A stretch of 64,000 bases of DNA from Betaproteobacteria bacterium (GCA_016234705.1 JACRAS010000177.1:27058-91057); one strand, 5' to 3'. Positions 17,646-27,037 are shown, numbered from the stretch's first letter. A program made the numbers and translations. The notes: generated by a model not told the origin, from the sequence alone.

Positions 17646-18557
17646 GTGGGCAAAAAAAAGAAGGCCAAGGCTAGGAAACCCGCCACCGGGAAGACCCAAG
17701 CGGCTCGTTTGACGCTGGGCGCAGCGGTGCCCGAGATGCTCACGCCGAGTCCGCTCGGCGATCCCAAAGTAAAAAAGAAGGAACGCAACAAGTTCTACGA
17801 GCGCGAGCTGCGCCGCCTGCATATCGAACTGGTCAAGCTGCAGGAGTGGGTCAAGCACGAAGGCCGCAAGGTCGTGCTGATCTTCGAGGGCCGCGATGCC
17901 GCCGGCAAGGGTGGCGTCATCAAGCGGATCGTCGAACCGCTCAATCCCCGCACCTGCCGCGTGGTGGCGCTGGGCACGCCGACCGAGCGCCAGAAGACCC
18001 AGTGGTATTTCCAACGCTATACCGCCGAACTGCCGGCGGCGGGCGAGATGACGCTGTTCGACCGCTCCTGGTATAACCGCGCCGGAGTCGAGCGGGTGAT
18101 GGGCTTCTGCACGGACGCGCAATACTGGGAGTTCGTGCGTTCCTGTCCGGCATTCGAGCGCATGCTGGTGCGTTCGGGTGTAACCATCGTGAAATACTGG
18201 TTTTCGGTCAGCGACAAGGAACAGGAACGCCGCTTCAAGTCCAGGGTCGAGGATCCGACCAAGCGCTGGAAGCTGTCGCCGATGGACATGGAATCACGCA
18301 ACCGGTGGCAGGCCTACTCACGCGCCAAGGACGACATGCTCGTCCACACCGATACCGATCAGGCAAGGTGGTACGTGGTTAATTCGGACGACAAGAAGCG
18401 GGCTCACCTGAACTGCATTGCCCACCTGTTGAGCCTGCTGCCCTATAAGGACGTGGCGCCGAACAAGCCGAAACTTCCCAAGCGCAAGCCCGAAATGCGC
18501 GAGGGCTATGCCCGCCCGCCCCTGGAAATCCAGAATTTCGTCCCCGAGATTTATTAG
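17646..18557 (+). CDS. ppk2: Polyphosphate kinase 2 (PPK2)
   Basis: PPK2 transfers phosphate between polyphosphate and nucleotides. The 303-residue protein has a basic N-terminus, a Walker A motif FEGRDAAGKGGVIKRI near residue 80, a Walker B/lid region LFDRSWYNRAGVE, and the family signature YWFSVSDKEQERRFKSR. The single-domain form fits the short PPK2 enzymes. The start is GTG at 17646 with AGGA about 9 nt upstream. It follows the terminator at 17524. No Pho-box-like site was found in front of it, although phoBR is nearby. Confidence 0.9.
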   Translation: MGKKKKAKARKPATGKTQAARLTLGAAVPEMLTPSPLGDPKVKKKERNKFYERELRRLHIELVKLQEWVKHEGRKVVLIFEGRDAAGKGGVIKRIVEPLNPRTCRVVALGTPTERQKTQWYFQRYTAELPAAGEMTLFDRSWYNRAGVERVMGFCTDAQYWEFVRSCPAFERMLVRSGVTIVKYWFSVSDKEQERRFKSRVEDPTKRWKLSPMDMESRNRWQAYSRAKDDMLVHTDTDQARWYVVNSDDKKRAHLNCIAHLLSLLPYKDVAPNKPKLPKRKPEMREGYARPPLEIQNFVPEIY

Positions 18558-18585
18558 GCACCCTATTTATCAGGAACCAATCGCC

Positions 18586-18897
18586 GTGACCGACAATGCC
18601 CCGATATTCAACGTGATCATCGATGCGAAGGGCGTCGCCCTGGAGAAGATCGAGCCGGGACGCCCGGGCTATCGCAAAGCCAGTAAAGGCATTATCCTGC
18701 GCCAACGCGACGCCATCGAGCGCTACCAGAAACTGAAGGCGACCGGCGATAGTTTTTACGGCACCTACAGCTTCCAGTTCCTCGACACCGCCAGGACCTT
18801 CGCCATGCTGCGCCTGCGGGCGATGGAGCATGAGATTCATGACAACCTGGACCGGGTTCAGGCCTACGACGGAGCCAAAAAAGCGAGCGACCGCTAA
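18586..18897 (+). CDS. Hypothetical small protein downstream of ppk2
   Basis: A 103-residue protein of no family I recognise. It reads VTDNAPIFNVIIDAKGVALE at the start, has a central RQRDAIERYQKLKATGDSFY and a helical, charged C-terminus. There is no signal peptide or membrane span. The GTG at 18586 has AGGAA 9 nt upstream, which decides the start. It lies 28 bp after ppk2 on the same strand and is probably cotranscribed. Function unknown. Confidence 0.65.
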   Translation: MTDNAPIFNVIIDAKGVALEKIEPGRPGYRKASKGIILRQRDAIERYQKLKATGDSFYGTYSFQFLDTARTFAMLRLRAMEHEIHDNLDRVQAYDGAKKASDR

Positions 18898-19039
18898 GCT
18901 CGGCCAGATCGCTTCATTGAAGGACGCGAGCCCGCGCTCTCGACCCTAAGCGGTCATTCGGACGTGGACTTCGCGGTTGACTCGGCCAGGTGACGGTAAC
19001 GAACCAAGTCCGGCATATCCGGGATGAACAAGGGAATGC

Positions 19040-19468
19040 TTACGTGCCGTCCGGCAAAAGCCCTGCCAGGCCGCGTTGCACGGCGCGCAAGATGTCAAAC
19101 CGAGTGATAGCACCCACGATGCGGCCATGCTCCACCACCGGGAAGCGACGAAAATGTGCGGACATGAAAAGTCCGGCTGCATAATAGATGTCCATGGTGG
19201 GCGGTATGGTCTGCACCTCGGAGGTCATGAAGTTCTTCACGGTTCCCTTGGGAGCTTTATGATCCGGACCGCCTAACGTGAGGAGTTTGAGGCAATCAAA
19301 CTCGGTGAGGATGCCTACCAGTTCGCCCTCGCTGTTGGTCACGAGTACGCCGGTGACCCGTTTTTCCAGCAAGAAGTTCACCGCTCCCATGATGTCAGTC
19401 TCTGGCGACAGCGTTTCTACGTATTTGTCCATGAATTCCCGGACGGTGGGCAAGCGGCGGACGGTCAT
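19040..19468 (-). CDS. CBS-domain-pair protein
   Basis: A 142-residue protein composed of two CBS motifs and little else: TLSPETDIMGAVNFLLEKRV with LVGILTEFDCLKLL, then FMTSEVQTIPPTMDI with IVGAITRFDILRAV. CBS pairs bind adenine nucleotides and usually regulate partner proteins; no partner domain is present. The start ATG at 19468 has GAGGGGG about 7 nt upstream, and a small hairpin ACCCGC-GTAT-GCGGGT (19486-19501) sits just before it. It converges with the small gene after ppk2. Confidence 0.85.
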   Translation of the reverse strand: MTVRRLPTVREFMDKYVETLSPETDIMGAVNFLLEKRVTGVLVTNSEGELVGILTEFDCLKLLTLGGPDHKAPKGTVKNFMTSEVQTIPPTMDIYYAAGLFMSAHFRRFPVVEHGRIVGAITRFDILRAVQRGLAGLLPDGT

Positions 19469-19995
19469 GGGTACCCCCTCGTAGCACCCGCGTATGCGGG
19501 TAAATGTTGGATTGTGCCCAATCCGCAATATATCCCCAAGTGCAGCCGCTGCCAATGAGCCTATTCTCTTATCTCCCGCCGGGTCGCTAGGGTTGCGGGA
19601 TCGGGATTCGAACGAGAACCATTTGCTCCCCCTCCTCGAAGAGCTATTTTTTACTTTGCGCGCCGGGCCGGTTTTTCCGGTGTGATCCAGATTACGGCTG
19701 CCTATGGATTGCACCGCAGCATTTCATTGGGCCGTGGTGCTTCTCGCATTTCGCGATAGCAAATCAAGTCTGTGTACCGGGCGACGGTCTGCTCTTGGAC
19801 TATTCGGTTGAAAAATTCCGTTTCTACCAATGATCGAAAAAATCTGAGCCCTACAGGAAGCGAACGTCGCTTCAAGCTGAGGGCCTACCAGGACGAACCG
19901 GCATCGTCGAGCTGAAACGGGAACGGAATAATGTGCGCCCGATTGCGCAGGCCACCGAGTTTCGGATCGCAGCGTAGTGTGCAACCGTGGCGAAT
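19469..19995. other. 527-bp region without a gene
   Basis: This lies between the CBS gene start and the lipA stop, both on the minus strand. It holds the hairpin at 19486-19501 near the CBS ribosome-binding site and a short GAAGCG/CGCTTC stem near 19860. A long frame crosses it on the minus strand but lacks codon bias and any recognisable domain. No RNA gene or insertion sequence is seen. Confidence 0.6.
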
Positions 19996-20943
19996 TTAGC
20001 GGCGAGCGCTCCCCGCCGCTTCGGCCTGCCGATCCGCATGATAGCTGGAGCGCACCAGGGGCCCGATCGCGGCATGCTTGAACCCCATTTCCTGCGTGGC
20101 GCGCTCGAACAGACGAAAGCCCTCCGGGTGGACGTAGCGCTCGACCGCCAGGTGATGCGCGCTCGGCTGCAGATACTGGCCGAGGGTGATCATGTCCACG
20201 CCGTGCGTGCGCAAGTCGCGCATCACCTCGAGGATTTCCTCGTCGGTTTCGCCCAGGCCGAGCATCAGCCCGGATTTGGTCGGGACGCCCGGGTTGCGCA
20301 CTTTGTATTCCCGCAGCAACGCGAGCGAATGCCGGTAGTCCGCGCCCGGACGCGCCTGCCGGTAGAGCCGCGGCACGGTTTCGAGATTGTGATTCATGAT
20401 GTCCGGCGGCGCGGCCGAAAGCAGTTGCAGCGCGAGCGGCAGCCGCCCGCGAAAATCGGGTACGAGAGTTTCGATCCGCGTTTGCGGCGAACGCGCGCGC
20501 ACCGCGCGAATGCAGTCGCAAAAGTGCTGCGCACCGCCGTCGCGCAAATCATCGCGATCGACGCTGGTGATGACGACATAATCCAACGCCAGAGTGGCGA
20601 TCGCCTCGGCAAGCTGCCGCGGCTCCTCGGCATCGGGCGCAGCGGGCCGCCCGTGCGCGACATCGCAAAACGGGCAGCGTCGCGTGCACAGGTCGCCCAG
20701 GATCATGAAGGTCGCCGTACCCTGGGCGAAGCATTCTCCGATGTTCGGGCAGGAAGCCTCCTCGCATACCGTGTGCAAGCCGCGATCGCGCAGCAAACGT
20801 TTGATGCTGTCGAAGCGCGCGTTGCCGGAGCCGGCCTTGACCCGGATCCAGTCCGGTTTTTTCAGGCGCTCCTGCGGCACGATCTTGATCGGGATGCGCG
20901 CCGTCTTGGCCCGGCCTTTTTGCTTGTCAGTGATTGCGCTCAT
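19996..20943 (-). CDS. lipA: Lipoyl synthase
   Basis: Radical-SAM enzyme that inserts sulfur into octanoyl-protein; 315 residues. Both clusters are present: the auxiliary-cluster motif [12 protein letters not shown] and the radical SAM motif CTRRCPFC. The C-terminal RSSYHAD serine is also present. It overlaps the lipB 3' end by 17 bp on the same strand, the usual arrangement, so both steps of lipoate cofactor assembly are made together. Confidence 0.96.
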   Translation of the reverse strand: MSAITDKQKGRAKTARIPIKIVPQERLKKPDWIRVKAGSGNARFDSIKRLLRDRGLHTVCEEASCPNIGECFAQGTATFMILGDLCTRRCPFCDVAHGRPAAPDAEEPRQLAEAIATLALDYVVITSVDRDDLRDGGAQHFCDCIRAVRARSPQTRIETLVPDFRGRLPLALQLLSAAPPDIMNHNLETVPRLYRQARPGADYRHSLALLREYKVRNPGVPTKSGLMLGLGETDEEILEVMRDLRTHGVDMITLGQYLQPSAHHLAVERYVHPEGFRLFERATQEMGFKHAAIGPLVRSSYHADRQAEAAGSARR

Positions 20944-21634
20944 GCCGTGCCAGGTGTTGAGTCAGGTTGGCGGCGAGCCGGTCGCCGAGTTCGTCCACAT
21001 TTGCGACTATGCCCAGATCGCGCGTCTGCGTCACCGCCAGGCCCGGGTAGCCGCAGGGGTCGATCGCGAGGAAGGGCGCGAGGTCCATGTCGACGTTGAG
21101 CGCGACGCCGTGGTAACAGCCGCCTCTGCGCACGCGCAGGCCCAGCGCCGCAATTTTTGCGCCGTTCACGTACACGCCCGGCGCCGCGCTGTTCATTTGC
21201 GCCGAAACATGGTACTGCGCGAGCGTATCAATCACTGCCTGCTCGAGCAGGCTGACGAGCGCGCGGATTTTAAGATCGCGCCGCGCGAGATCGAGCAGCG
21301 CGTATATCACCACCTGGCCGGGACCGTGATAGGTGATTTGCCCGCCGCGGTCGGTGCGCTCAAGCGGAATACTCGAATCGCGCGGCAGGTGCCGTTGACG
21401 CGTCGCGAGGCCTGCGCTGTAGAGCGGCGGATGCTGCAGCACCCATAGCTCGTCCGGCGTGTCGTGCCGGCGCGAGGTGGTGAACTGCCGCATCGCCGCG
21501 CAGGTCGGCTGGAATTCAACCAGGCCCAGATGTCTGATGACTGGCGCAGGCGGATGACTGGCGACCGATGGCTGTTTCAGGCCATCGTATTCCGGTTCTG
21601 ACCGATCGCTCACCAGCGCTTGCACGTTACTCAT
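20927..21634 (-). CDS. lipB: Octanoyl-(acyl-carrier protein):protein octanoyltransferase
   Basis: LipB moves octanoate from ACP to lipoyl domains. The 235-residue product has [18 protein letters not shown], the conserved lysine in [12 protein letters not shown] and the catalytic cysteine in IDPCGYPGL. The N-terminus is about 25 residues longer than in the Escherichia coli protein. The ATG at 21634 overlaps the YbeD stop (TGATG). lipA follows with a short overlap. Confidence 0.94.
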   Translation of the reverse strand: MSNVQALVSDRSEPEYDGLKQPSVASHPPAPVIRHLGLVEFQPTCAAMRQFTTSRRHDTPDELWVLQHPPLYSAGLATRQRHLPRDSSIPLERTDRGGQITYHGPGQVVIYALLDLARRDLKIRALVSLLEQAVIDTLAQYHVSAQMNSAAPGVYVNGAKIAALGLRVRRGGCYHGVALNVDMDLAPFLAIDPCGYPGLAVTQTRDLGIVANVDELGDRLAANLTQHLARHERNH

Positions 21635-21906
21635 CACAACACCATCTTGACCATGGGGTGGTCGCACAGCTCGCGGTACAGATCGTCGAGCTGTTCGCGC
21701 GAAGTGGCGCGGACGGTGACCGTCAGCGACAGATATTTGCCTTGGCGGCTATTGCGCATCTCCATGGTGGCAGCATCGAAATCAGGGGCATGGCGCAGGA
21801 CCACGCCTAATATCGCCTGCGCAAACCCGGGCTGAGTCTGCCCCATAACTTTGATCGGGAAGTCGCAGGGAAAGGCGAGCAGCGATTCGAGCTCAGGATC
21901 GGGCAT
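21634..21906 (-). CDS. ybeD: YbeD-family (DUF493) protein
   Basis: A 90-residue DUF493 protein, conserved beside lipB in many proteobacteria and built like a small ACT-type regulatory domain. The segments FPIKVMGQTQPGFAQAILG and SRQGKYLSLTVTVRA are typical. The ATG at 21906 is used here; a GTG at 21918 would add four residues. Either start overlaps the aminotransferase gene. The gene is translationally linked to lipB by a stop/start overlap. A role in lipoylation control is inference. Confidence 0.85.
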   Translation of the reverse strand: MPDPELESLLAFPCDFPIKVMGQTQPGFAQAILGVVLRHAPDFDAATMEMRNSRQGKYLSLTVTVRATSREQLDDLYRELCDHPMVKMVL

Positions 21907-22756
21907 GGGCCGGCGCACGCATTACCGTGCGCTTGTAGTCCTGGTAAAGCCGGTTCATGCGCGCGGCCAGCGGCCCGGGCTTGCCGGCGCCTACGGGTTT
22001 TCCGTCCAGCGTCGAAATCGGCAGCACTTCCTTGGTCGAGGAGGTCAGCCAGAGCTCGTCCGCAGCGCGCACCTCGGCTTCACTTACCTGCCGGATTTCC
22101 AGCGGCAGGCGGTTGGCGCGCGCGAGTTCGATCACCACTTCGTAAGTGATGCCCGGCAGAATGAAATGGGTTTTGGGCGGGGTGATGATGACGCCGTTCT
22201 TAACCAGGAAAATATTGCTCGCCGAGCCCTCGGTGAGTAGCCCATCGCGCAGCAGCACCGATTCCACCGCGCCCTGATCCGCTGCGGCTTGGCGCAGGAG
22301 GCAGTTCGCAAGCAGCGACACGGACTTGATGTCGCAGCGCAGCCAGCGGTTGTCGGTGACGGTGACCGCGGCCACGCCCTGCTCGCGCTGGCTCTGCGGC
22401 GGCGTGACGAGGGGATTGGACATTATGAACACGGTCGGCTTCACGTCCCTGGGAAAAGCATGGTCGCGCGGCGCCACGCCGCGCGTCACCTGCAGGTACA
22501 CCCCTTGGTCCTCCCAGGGATTCGCGGCGACGACTTCGCGCACCAACTCATCCCATCGCTCGAGGCTGTAGGGATTGACGATACGCACCGCGTCGAGGCT
22601 GGATTGCAGGCGCACGAGGTGCTCGCGCAGGCGGAACGGATGACCGGAATAGGAGGGGATCACTTCATATACGCCGTCGCCGAAAACGAAGCCGCGGTCG
22701 AGCACGGGAATCCTGGCCTGCTCGATCGGCATCCATTCGCCATTGAGGTAGATCAT
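21893..22756 (-). CDS. dat: D-amino-acid transaminase (class IV aminotransferase)
   Basis: A fold-type IV PLP enzyme of 287 residues. The catalytic lysine is K144 in CDIKSVSLLANCLLR. Other family segments are VLDRGFVFGDGVYEV at the N-terminus, SNIFLVKNGVI and TSSTKEVLPIS. The ATG at 22756 lies 7 nt after AGGAG; an ATG six bases earlier abuts that motif. D-alanine/D-glutamate exchange is expected for the family. It stands between dacC-type and YbeD genes, a common order in betaproteobacteria. Confidence 0.88.
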   Translation of the reverse strand: MIYLNGEWMPIEQARIPVLDRGFVFGDGVYEVIPSYSGHPFRLREHLVRLQSSLDAVRIVNPYSLERWDELVREVVAANPWEDQGVYLQVTRGVAPRDHAFPRDVKPTVFIMSNPLVTPPQSQREQGVAAVTVTDNRWLRCDIKSVSLLANCLLRQAAADQGAVESVLLRDGLLTEGSASNIFLVKNGVIITPPKTHFILPGITYEVVIELARANRLPLEIRQVSEAEVRAADELWLTSSTKEVLPISTLDGKPVGAGKPGPLAARMNRLYQDYKRTVMRAPAHARS

Positions 22757-22797
22757 CTGCATCTCCTGATGGGTTATTGACGGCCGCTGCCCGGCCG

Positions 22798-23916
22798 TCA
22801 CTTGAACCAGAGCCGCATGCCGTCCCAGGTGCGGCCGAAAAATCCGGCGATTGCCACGTTCTCCAGCGCCACCACAGGGTACTCGCCCACAGGCTTCCCC
22901 TGCAGCGTGAGTCTGACCGTGCCTACCTTCTGTCCAACGCTGATCGGCGCCAGCAGCGGTTGTATGCTGACCAGATCCGCTTTCAACTGATCGGCGAGGC
23001 CGCGCGGCACGCTGACGTAGAAGTCGGACTGGAACCCTGCCTTCAGGCGGTTTTCGCTGCCTTTCAATACTTCCAGCGTGCTCACCGCCTGGTCCTTATC
23101 GTATAGCTTTACCGAATCGTAGAACTGGAAGCCGTAGTTCAGCAGCTTCTGGCTTTCCTGCGCGCGAGCGCTATCGGAGTTCGCGCCCAGCACCACCGAG
23201 AGCAGGCGCCGCGCCCCGCGCTTGGCCGACGCGATCAGGCAGAAACCGGCGTTTTCAGTATAGCCCGTCTTCATGCCGTCGACGTTCGGGTCCAGCCAAA
23301 GCAGGCGGTTGCGGTTTGGCTGGGTGATGTTGTTATAGCGGTACTCGCGCAGCGAATACAGCGGGTAGTACTCGGGAAAATCGCGGATCAGGGCCGCGGC
23401 GAGCAAGCCCAGGTCGTGTGCGGTCGAATAGTGCTTGGGGTCGGGCAGGCCGCTCGAGTTGGCGAAGCTGGTATGTTTCATGCCCAGGCGCTGGGCCTGG
23501 CGGTTCATCAGTTGCGCGAACACCTCCTCGGACCCGGCAACGGCCTCGGCGAGCGCGATGCAGGCATCGTTGCCCGATTGCGTGATCATGCCATGCAATA
23601 GTTCGTCCACCTTCACCGGTTTTCCCGGCTCGATGAACATGCGCGAGCCGGCGGCCTTCCAGGCGCGCTCCGATACCGGCACCACCTGCTCCAGCGTCAG
23701 CGTTTTCTGCCTCAGCGCCGAGAACGCCAGGTAAGCGGTCATCAGTTTGGTGAGCGAAGCCGGTTCAACACGTTCGTTCTCGTTTGCGCTGACGATCGCT
23801 TGAGCGCTGTTGAAGTCGTACAGCAGCCAGGCCTTGGCGGCAATCGGAGGCGGAGGCGGGATGTCCGCCAATGCGAGGGCGGGCAGAAGCAGCAGGAAGA
23901 CCAGCAAGCGTGTCAT
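22798..23916 (-). CDS. dacC: D-alanyl-D-alanine carboxypeptidase (PBP5/6 type)
   Basis: A periplasmic, membrane-anchored penicillin-binding protein that trims the terminal D-Ala of peptidoglycan stem peptides. The 372-residue chain starts with a signal peptide (MTRLLVFLLLLPALALA). It has the catalytic triad motifs SLTK, SGND and KTG (VDGMKTGYTENAG), a PBP5 C-terminal beta domain (about 270-355) and an amphipathic C-terminal anchor (GFFGRTWDGMRLWFK). It is followed after 41 bp by the D-amino-acid transaminase gene. dacA is an equally possible symbol. Confidence 0.92.
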   Translation of the reverse strand: MTRLLVFLLLLPALALADIPPPPPIAAKAWLLYDFNSAQAIVSANENERVEPASLTKLMTAYLAFSALRQKTLTLEQVVPVSERAWKAAGSRMFIEPGKPVKVDELLHGMITQSGNDACIALAEAVAGSEEVFAQLMNRQAQRLGMKHTSFANSSGLPDPKHYSTAHDLGLLAAALIRDFPEYYPLYSLREYRYNNITQPNRNRLLWLDPNVDGMKTGYTENAGFCLIASAKRGARRLLSVVLGANSDSARAQESQKLLNYGFQFYDSVKLYDKDQAVSTLEVLKGSENRLKAGFQSDFYVSVPRGLADQLKADLVSIQPLLAPISVGQKVGTVRLTLQGKPVGEYPVVALENVAIAGFFGRTWDGMRLWFK

Positions 23917-24119
23917 GAACGCGGCACAAAAGCATGAATTATACCAGCCGGGCATGGTGTAAATTCAATAGAGCCGGTCAGACCGGTTTGATCTCCTGCG
24001 GGAGTCGCTATCGCAGAAGATCCGGGAATACACGCTCTTAAGGCGCGGAAAAATCCTGCGTCCTTTGTGTGCTCTCGCGAAACACTGATCGCGAGCGGAT
24101 TGATTTTCCTGTCTGTGTT

Positions 24120-24611
24120 TCAACCATTCTTTAGCTCTTTCAGCGCGCGCTCGAGAATCACGCGATCGAGTTTGTCCTTGTCGCGCGCGGTTTGCTTGGT
24201 CTTGAGCAAGCCCTCGATGCTCAAGGTGTGAACGGGTATGCCCTCAAAGTCGATGGTCAATGAATGAGGCAGTAGCGATTCGTAAGTTTCCCCGCAGGCG
24301 CTGAACATCAGGTCGACTACAAAGGCATCCGCCACCCTGATCGTTTCGCCTTCGGTGAACCATTCGGGCACCAAATCTTCAGATACCTTGTCGGGCAGGA
24401 GCAGCAGTGCACGTTTAACGCGTTCCCCCTGTTCGCGTGTTGGCCGGAGCACGACATCGATATCCGTGGTGCCGCGCTGATAGCCCAGCGCGTAGAGCGC
24501 GTAACCGCCAATCAGCAAGTAATCGACGCCATGGTCGTTCAGGGAACGCAGCAAGAGTTTCAGGTCTTCGACACTCGCTGGCCGAGCGGTCTTTTGTTCT
24601 GGGCTATTCAT
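24120..24611 (-). CDS. Nucleotidyltransferase-fold protein (AbiEii/MNT-like), putative toxin
   Basis: A 163-residue protein with a polymerase-beta-like nucleotidyltransferase core: LLIGGYALYALGYQ followed by GTTDIDVVLRPT (GG and DxD motifs), then a third acidic position in AFVVDLMFSA. The C-terminal helix is KTKQTARDKDKLDRVI. Such domains occur as toxins that modify nucleotides or RNA, or as small resistance-type transferases. Its start overlaps the stop of the upstream small gene by 4 bp, as in toxin-antitoxin pairs. Activity and target are unknown. Confidence 0.7.
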   Translation of the reverse strand: MNSPEQKTARPASVEDLKLLLRSLNDHGVDYLLIGGYALYALGYQRGTTDIDVVLRPTREQGERVKRALLLLPDKVSEDLVPEWFTEGETIRVADAFVVDLMFSACGETYESLLPHSLTIDFEGIPVHTLSIEGLLKTKQTARDKDKLDRVILERALKELKNG

Positions 24612-24856
24612 CCGCGATGGCTGCCTTGTGCCGATCGATACCGGATATTGGCGGCCATCGCGCGGGCGAGCGCCTCATCGCTATGGCGGTTCATCTCATC
24701 GTGCGTGGCAAACCTGTAGATGCCTTTGACTATCCCCGTTGTCGCGAACGCAGCCAGCGCCTGGCCGGTGCGTTGATGAACGCGCGCGAGACTCAAAAGA
24801 TCCCCCCTGGGATTGAAACTGAGTTGACTCGGTGATCGCCGACCAATATTTCGCAT
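24608..24856 (-). CDS. Small protein paired with the nucleotidyltransferase (putative antitoxin)
   Basis: An 82-residue protein with no domain I can name. The recurring pattern LLSLARVHQRTGQALAAFA followed by GIVKGIYRFATHDEMNRHSD occurs, to my knowledge, in front of nucleotidyltransferase genes in other proteobacteria. An antitoxin role is inference from that pairing and the 4-bp overlap. The start at 24856 (MRNIGRRSPSQL) sits inside a short inverted repeat CATAT-ATTCG-ATATG (24854-24868). An ATG at 24925 would add 23 residues. Confidence 0.55.
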   Translation of the reverse strand: MRNIGRRSPSQLSFNPRGDLLSLARVHQRTGQALAAFATTGIVKGIYRFATHDEMNRHSDEALARAMAANIRYRSAQGSHRG

Positions 24857-24960
24857 ATATTCGATATGGGGGCTGGGTTTAGTAATTCCAAGTGTCGACA
24901 GTTGCCGGAGAAAGCAGCCCAACATCCTCGCTACGGTGGAGCACCGCCCTGCGTCTGTAT

Positions 24961-25001
24961 TTTCGGCGATCCTGAACAGTGATTTCGGCTGACCGTGAAC
25001 A
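24961..25001. mobile_element. Possible remnant of an IS21-type element end
   Basis: Two imperfect direct repeats, TTTCGGCGATCCTGAACA (24961-24978) and TTTCGGCTGACCGTGAACA (24983-25001), resemble the repeated transposase-binding sites at IS21-family ends. No istA or istB sequence is next to them. They mark the left edge of the AT-richer patch. The call rests on recalled similarity only. Confidence 0.3.
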
Positions 25002-25024
25002 AGTTGGCATCGGGTTGCGCGAAT

Positions 25025-26064
25025 TCAGATACTGTCGCTCACGATATTTATCAGTCTTTGATTAACTTGCTCCGCAATTTGTTGTTGACTAACATTCCGG
25101 CCCCCTGCATATACAGCTATCTTCGTTCTCAATACCTCTCGAAATGGCTTGAATTTCGATGAAGCTTTATCTTCTTGCAGCTTTGGACTTGAGCCGAATG
25201 TGATGGTTTTCGTATCTACTTGAGCACCCCCGATTGAGTCGGTGACCCCAAGGCAGTACGCGCCGCCTTTACGGTGGCCAATACTCGCCCGATTGAATAT
25301 GGTCGAGATGTGGTTGCGAGACTTGCCGCAAAGAAGCGCGATGAAAGCAGATCGTTAAACGGGCTGGGATCAACAATGTGCTCTGAATATTTTGTTTTCA
25401 TTTGCGTAAGTTCCGCAACGGAAAGTGAATTGACGAACTCCTGCAGAGCGTTGGCGTTGTCGGCAAGAAAGGCAGAACCGTTTAGTGGCGCTGGATAAGC
25501 CGCGAAAAAATTCACGTCGGACGAATGGTCGAATTTCTGGAACATGGTTAACGCCCCTTGCGCCATTTCATAACGCATCTTAGCGAGCGCGTCCTCTAAT
25601 GAACGGAGTTTCGAGGATTGGAATTGGTCTTCCTTGAAAATCTGGTACGCCTTGTATTCGTTTACCAAGGAATCGGCAGTTTTGGTGGCGTCGCGGACTT
25701 CCTTCCAACTGTCTATTGATTGTGGACGAATTTTCGATAGACCTTGTTCAGCGTTGCCGAGCTGGGGTTCGTAAACAGCATTTAGTTCGGTCGCAAGTCT
25801 CTTTAGAAGGGGAAGCTGCTCCTTTTGGTTTTCCGCAAAATATTGCTTTTCGGCTCCCAGATATTCATCGGCTTCCTTCAATTGCTTGGATTCGATCAGC
25901 TTTGAAAGATTCGTTGGTTTCGGAGAGAAGAGCGCTCCTAGGAAACTGAAAGGATTGCTACCCGTGTTGGCGGAATCAGGGCTTTGCGCTTGAACAATGA
26001 AAGGTGCAACAGCCAAACCGATCGCGACTATTGTTTGTGGTGACCAGGGGATTAGCTTTTCCAT
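25025..26064 (-). pseudogene. Secreted hypothetical protein broken by a 1-nt frameshift
   Basis: The 5' frame encodes 282 residues with a signal peptide (PQTIVAIGLAVAPFIVQAQ) and a helical, charged body; it stops at 25216. In the next frame translation goes on with TALGVTDSIGGAQVDTKTI through RNVSQQQIAEQVNQRL to a TGA at 25025-25027. Adding one base to the G run at 25246-25249 would join both parts into a 346-residue protein. Base composition is clearly lower in GC than the surroundings, which suggests transfer. I recognise no family. The shift may be a mutation or a sequencing error. Confidence 0.6.
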
Positions 26065-26170
26065 CTCATGCTCCTAAACATGGCGTCCTATCGTTAATAG
26101 GCGCCCGCGCGAAAGAGTTTCAAGGGAAGTGTCCTATTTACCGGCGGACCTGCTTACGAGAGCGCCAAAC

Positions 26171-26560
26171 CTATGGTTTAGTTTGGTCGGCCAACTTGAC
26201 CCCGGTTCCTTTAGCGTCCATGTAGCCCCACGTGGTAAAGCCAATTCCGCTTTGGTACGTGACGTTGACCACAGCATCTGCGCCGATGGCACGCGCCTTT
26301 TCAGTTAGCGCTTCATTTGCCTGCTCTTTCGTTGGATCGCTATGGAACAGGGTTAACTTCTTCACGCTGACCTCAATAGGCCCAATTACCTGGTACTTTC
26401 GATCCGGAAGCGAGTCTTCGGAGATCAGTACCTTAGTGCTTGAACTAGCCGCCGGCAATGATTCCGAGCTGATATTGGAATCCGTTCGGTATGATGCGCA
26501 GCCCGGCATTACCGCAGCTACAATCATTACGACTAGCAGACTAGATTTTCGGATCTTCAT
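26171..26560 (-). CDS. Hypothetical lipoprotein
   Basis: A 129-residue protein with a lipoprotein signal sequence: basic start MKIRKSS, hydrophobic core LLVVMIVAAV and lipobox MPGC, so Cys21 would be lipidated. The mature part contains KYQVIGPIEVSVKKLTLFH and EKARAIGADAVVNVTYQSG, a pattern seen in YbjQ-like and related envelope proteins. Function unknown. It lies 106 bp upstream of the frameshifted gene on the same strand and shares its lower GC content. Confidence 0.65.
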   Translation of the reverse strand: MKIRKSSLLVVMIVAAVMPGCASYRTDSNISSESLPAASSSTKVLISEDSLPDRKYQVIGPIEVSVKKLTLFHSDPTKEQANEALTEKARAIGADAVVNVTYQSGIGFTTWGYMDAKGTGVKLADQTKP

Positions 26561-27037
26561 GTTTAGGACCCTCGATGAACTTGTGACACAAACAAAAGGT
26601 CTGCCGAGCTATCCACTCTAGGAGTGCGCAGCTTCCACCAGCAATGCAGCGCCACAGGAAATGTGATTTCAATAGTCTAAATAGTCTATATGGTTCGCAG
26701 ATGGACCGCTATTCCTAGCCCTTTGAATCAAGTCCAATCCGCTACCACACCATGCACACAATGGCGGTAAGAGTCAATCAGCCAAACGGTTGAAAGGACT
26801 CAAAATATACCGATTTGTTGATCTAGCGCAATCGTGAAATCGCTATAGAGATCAATTTCTTACATCGATTCGATTCCCAGCGTTGTAAGGTTCGTCGTGT
26901 TGTGCCTGCGCGCTAGCGTTACGAAAGGTGTCCGCGGCTCTTCTGCCCAGGCTGATTCTTCCCTCTATTTTTTCAAATACCAAACCCGTTCTTTCCCGCC
27001 TTGACCCCACACCTTGCAACGCGCTCCGTCCGCCGCG
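26561..27037. other. 477-bp region without a gene
   Basis: This AT-richer stretch lies between the lipoprotein start and the rlpA stop. It has short AT-rich repeats (AATAGTCTAAATAGTCTATA near 26670) but no open frame with coding character, no convincing tRNA and no clear terminator. It probably contains the lipoprotein promoter and the right edge of the transferred patch. Confidence 0.5.

Noticed and set aside
19724..20521. 265-codon minus-strand frame overlapping lipA
   Set aside because: It overlaps lipA in another frame, is Arg/Ala-rich and has no recognisable domain.
26860..26900. T-loop-like sequence (TTCGATTCCCAG) as a tRNA
   Set aside because: No acceptor, D or anticodon stems can be drawn around it.
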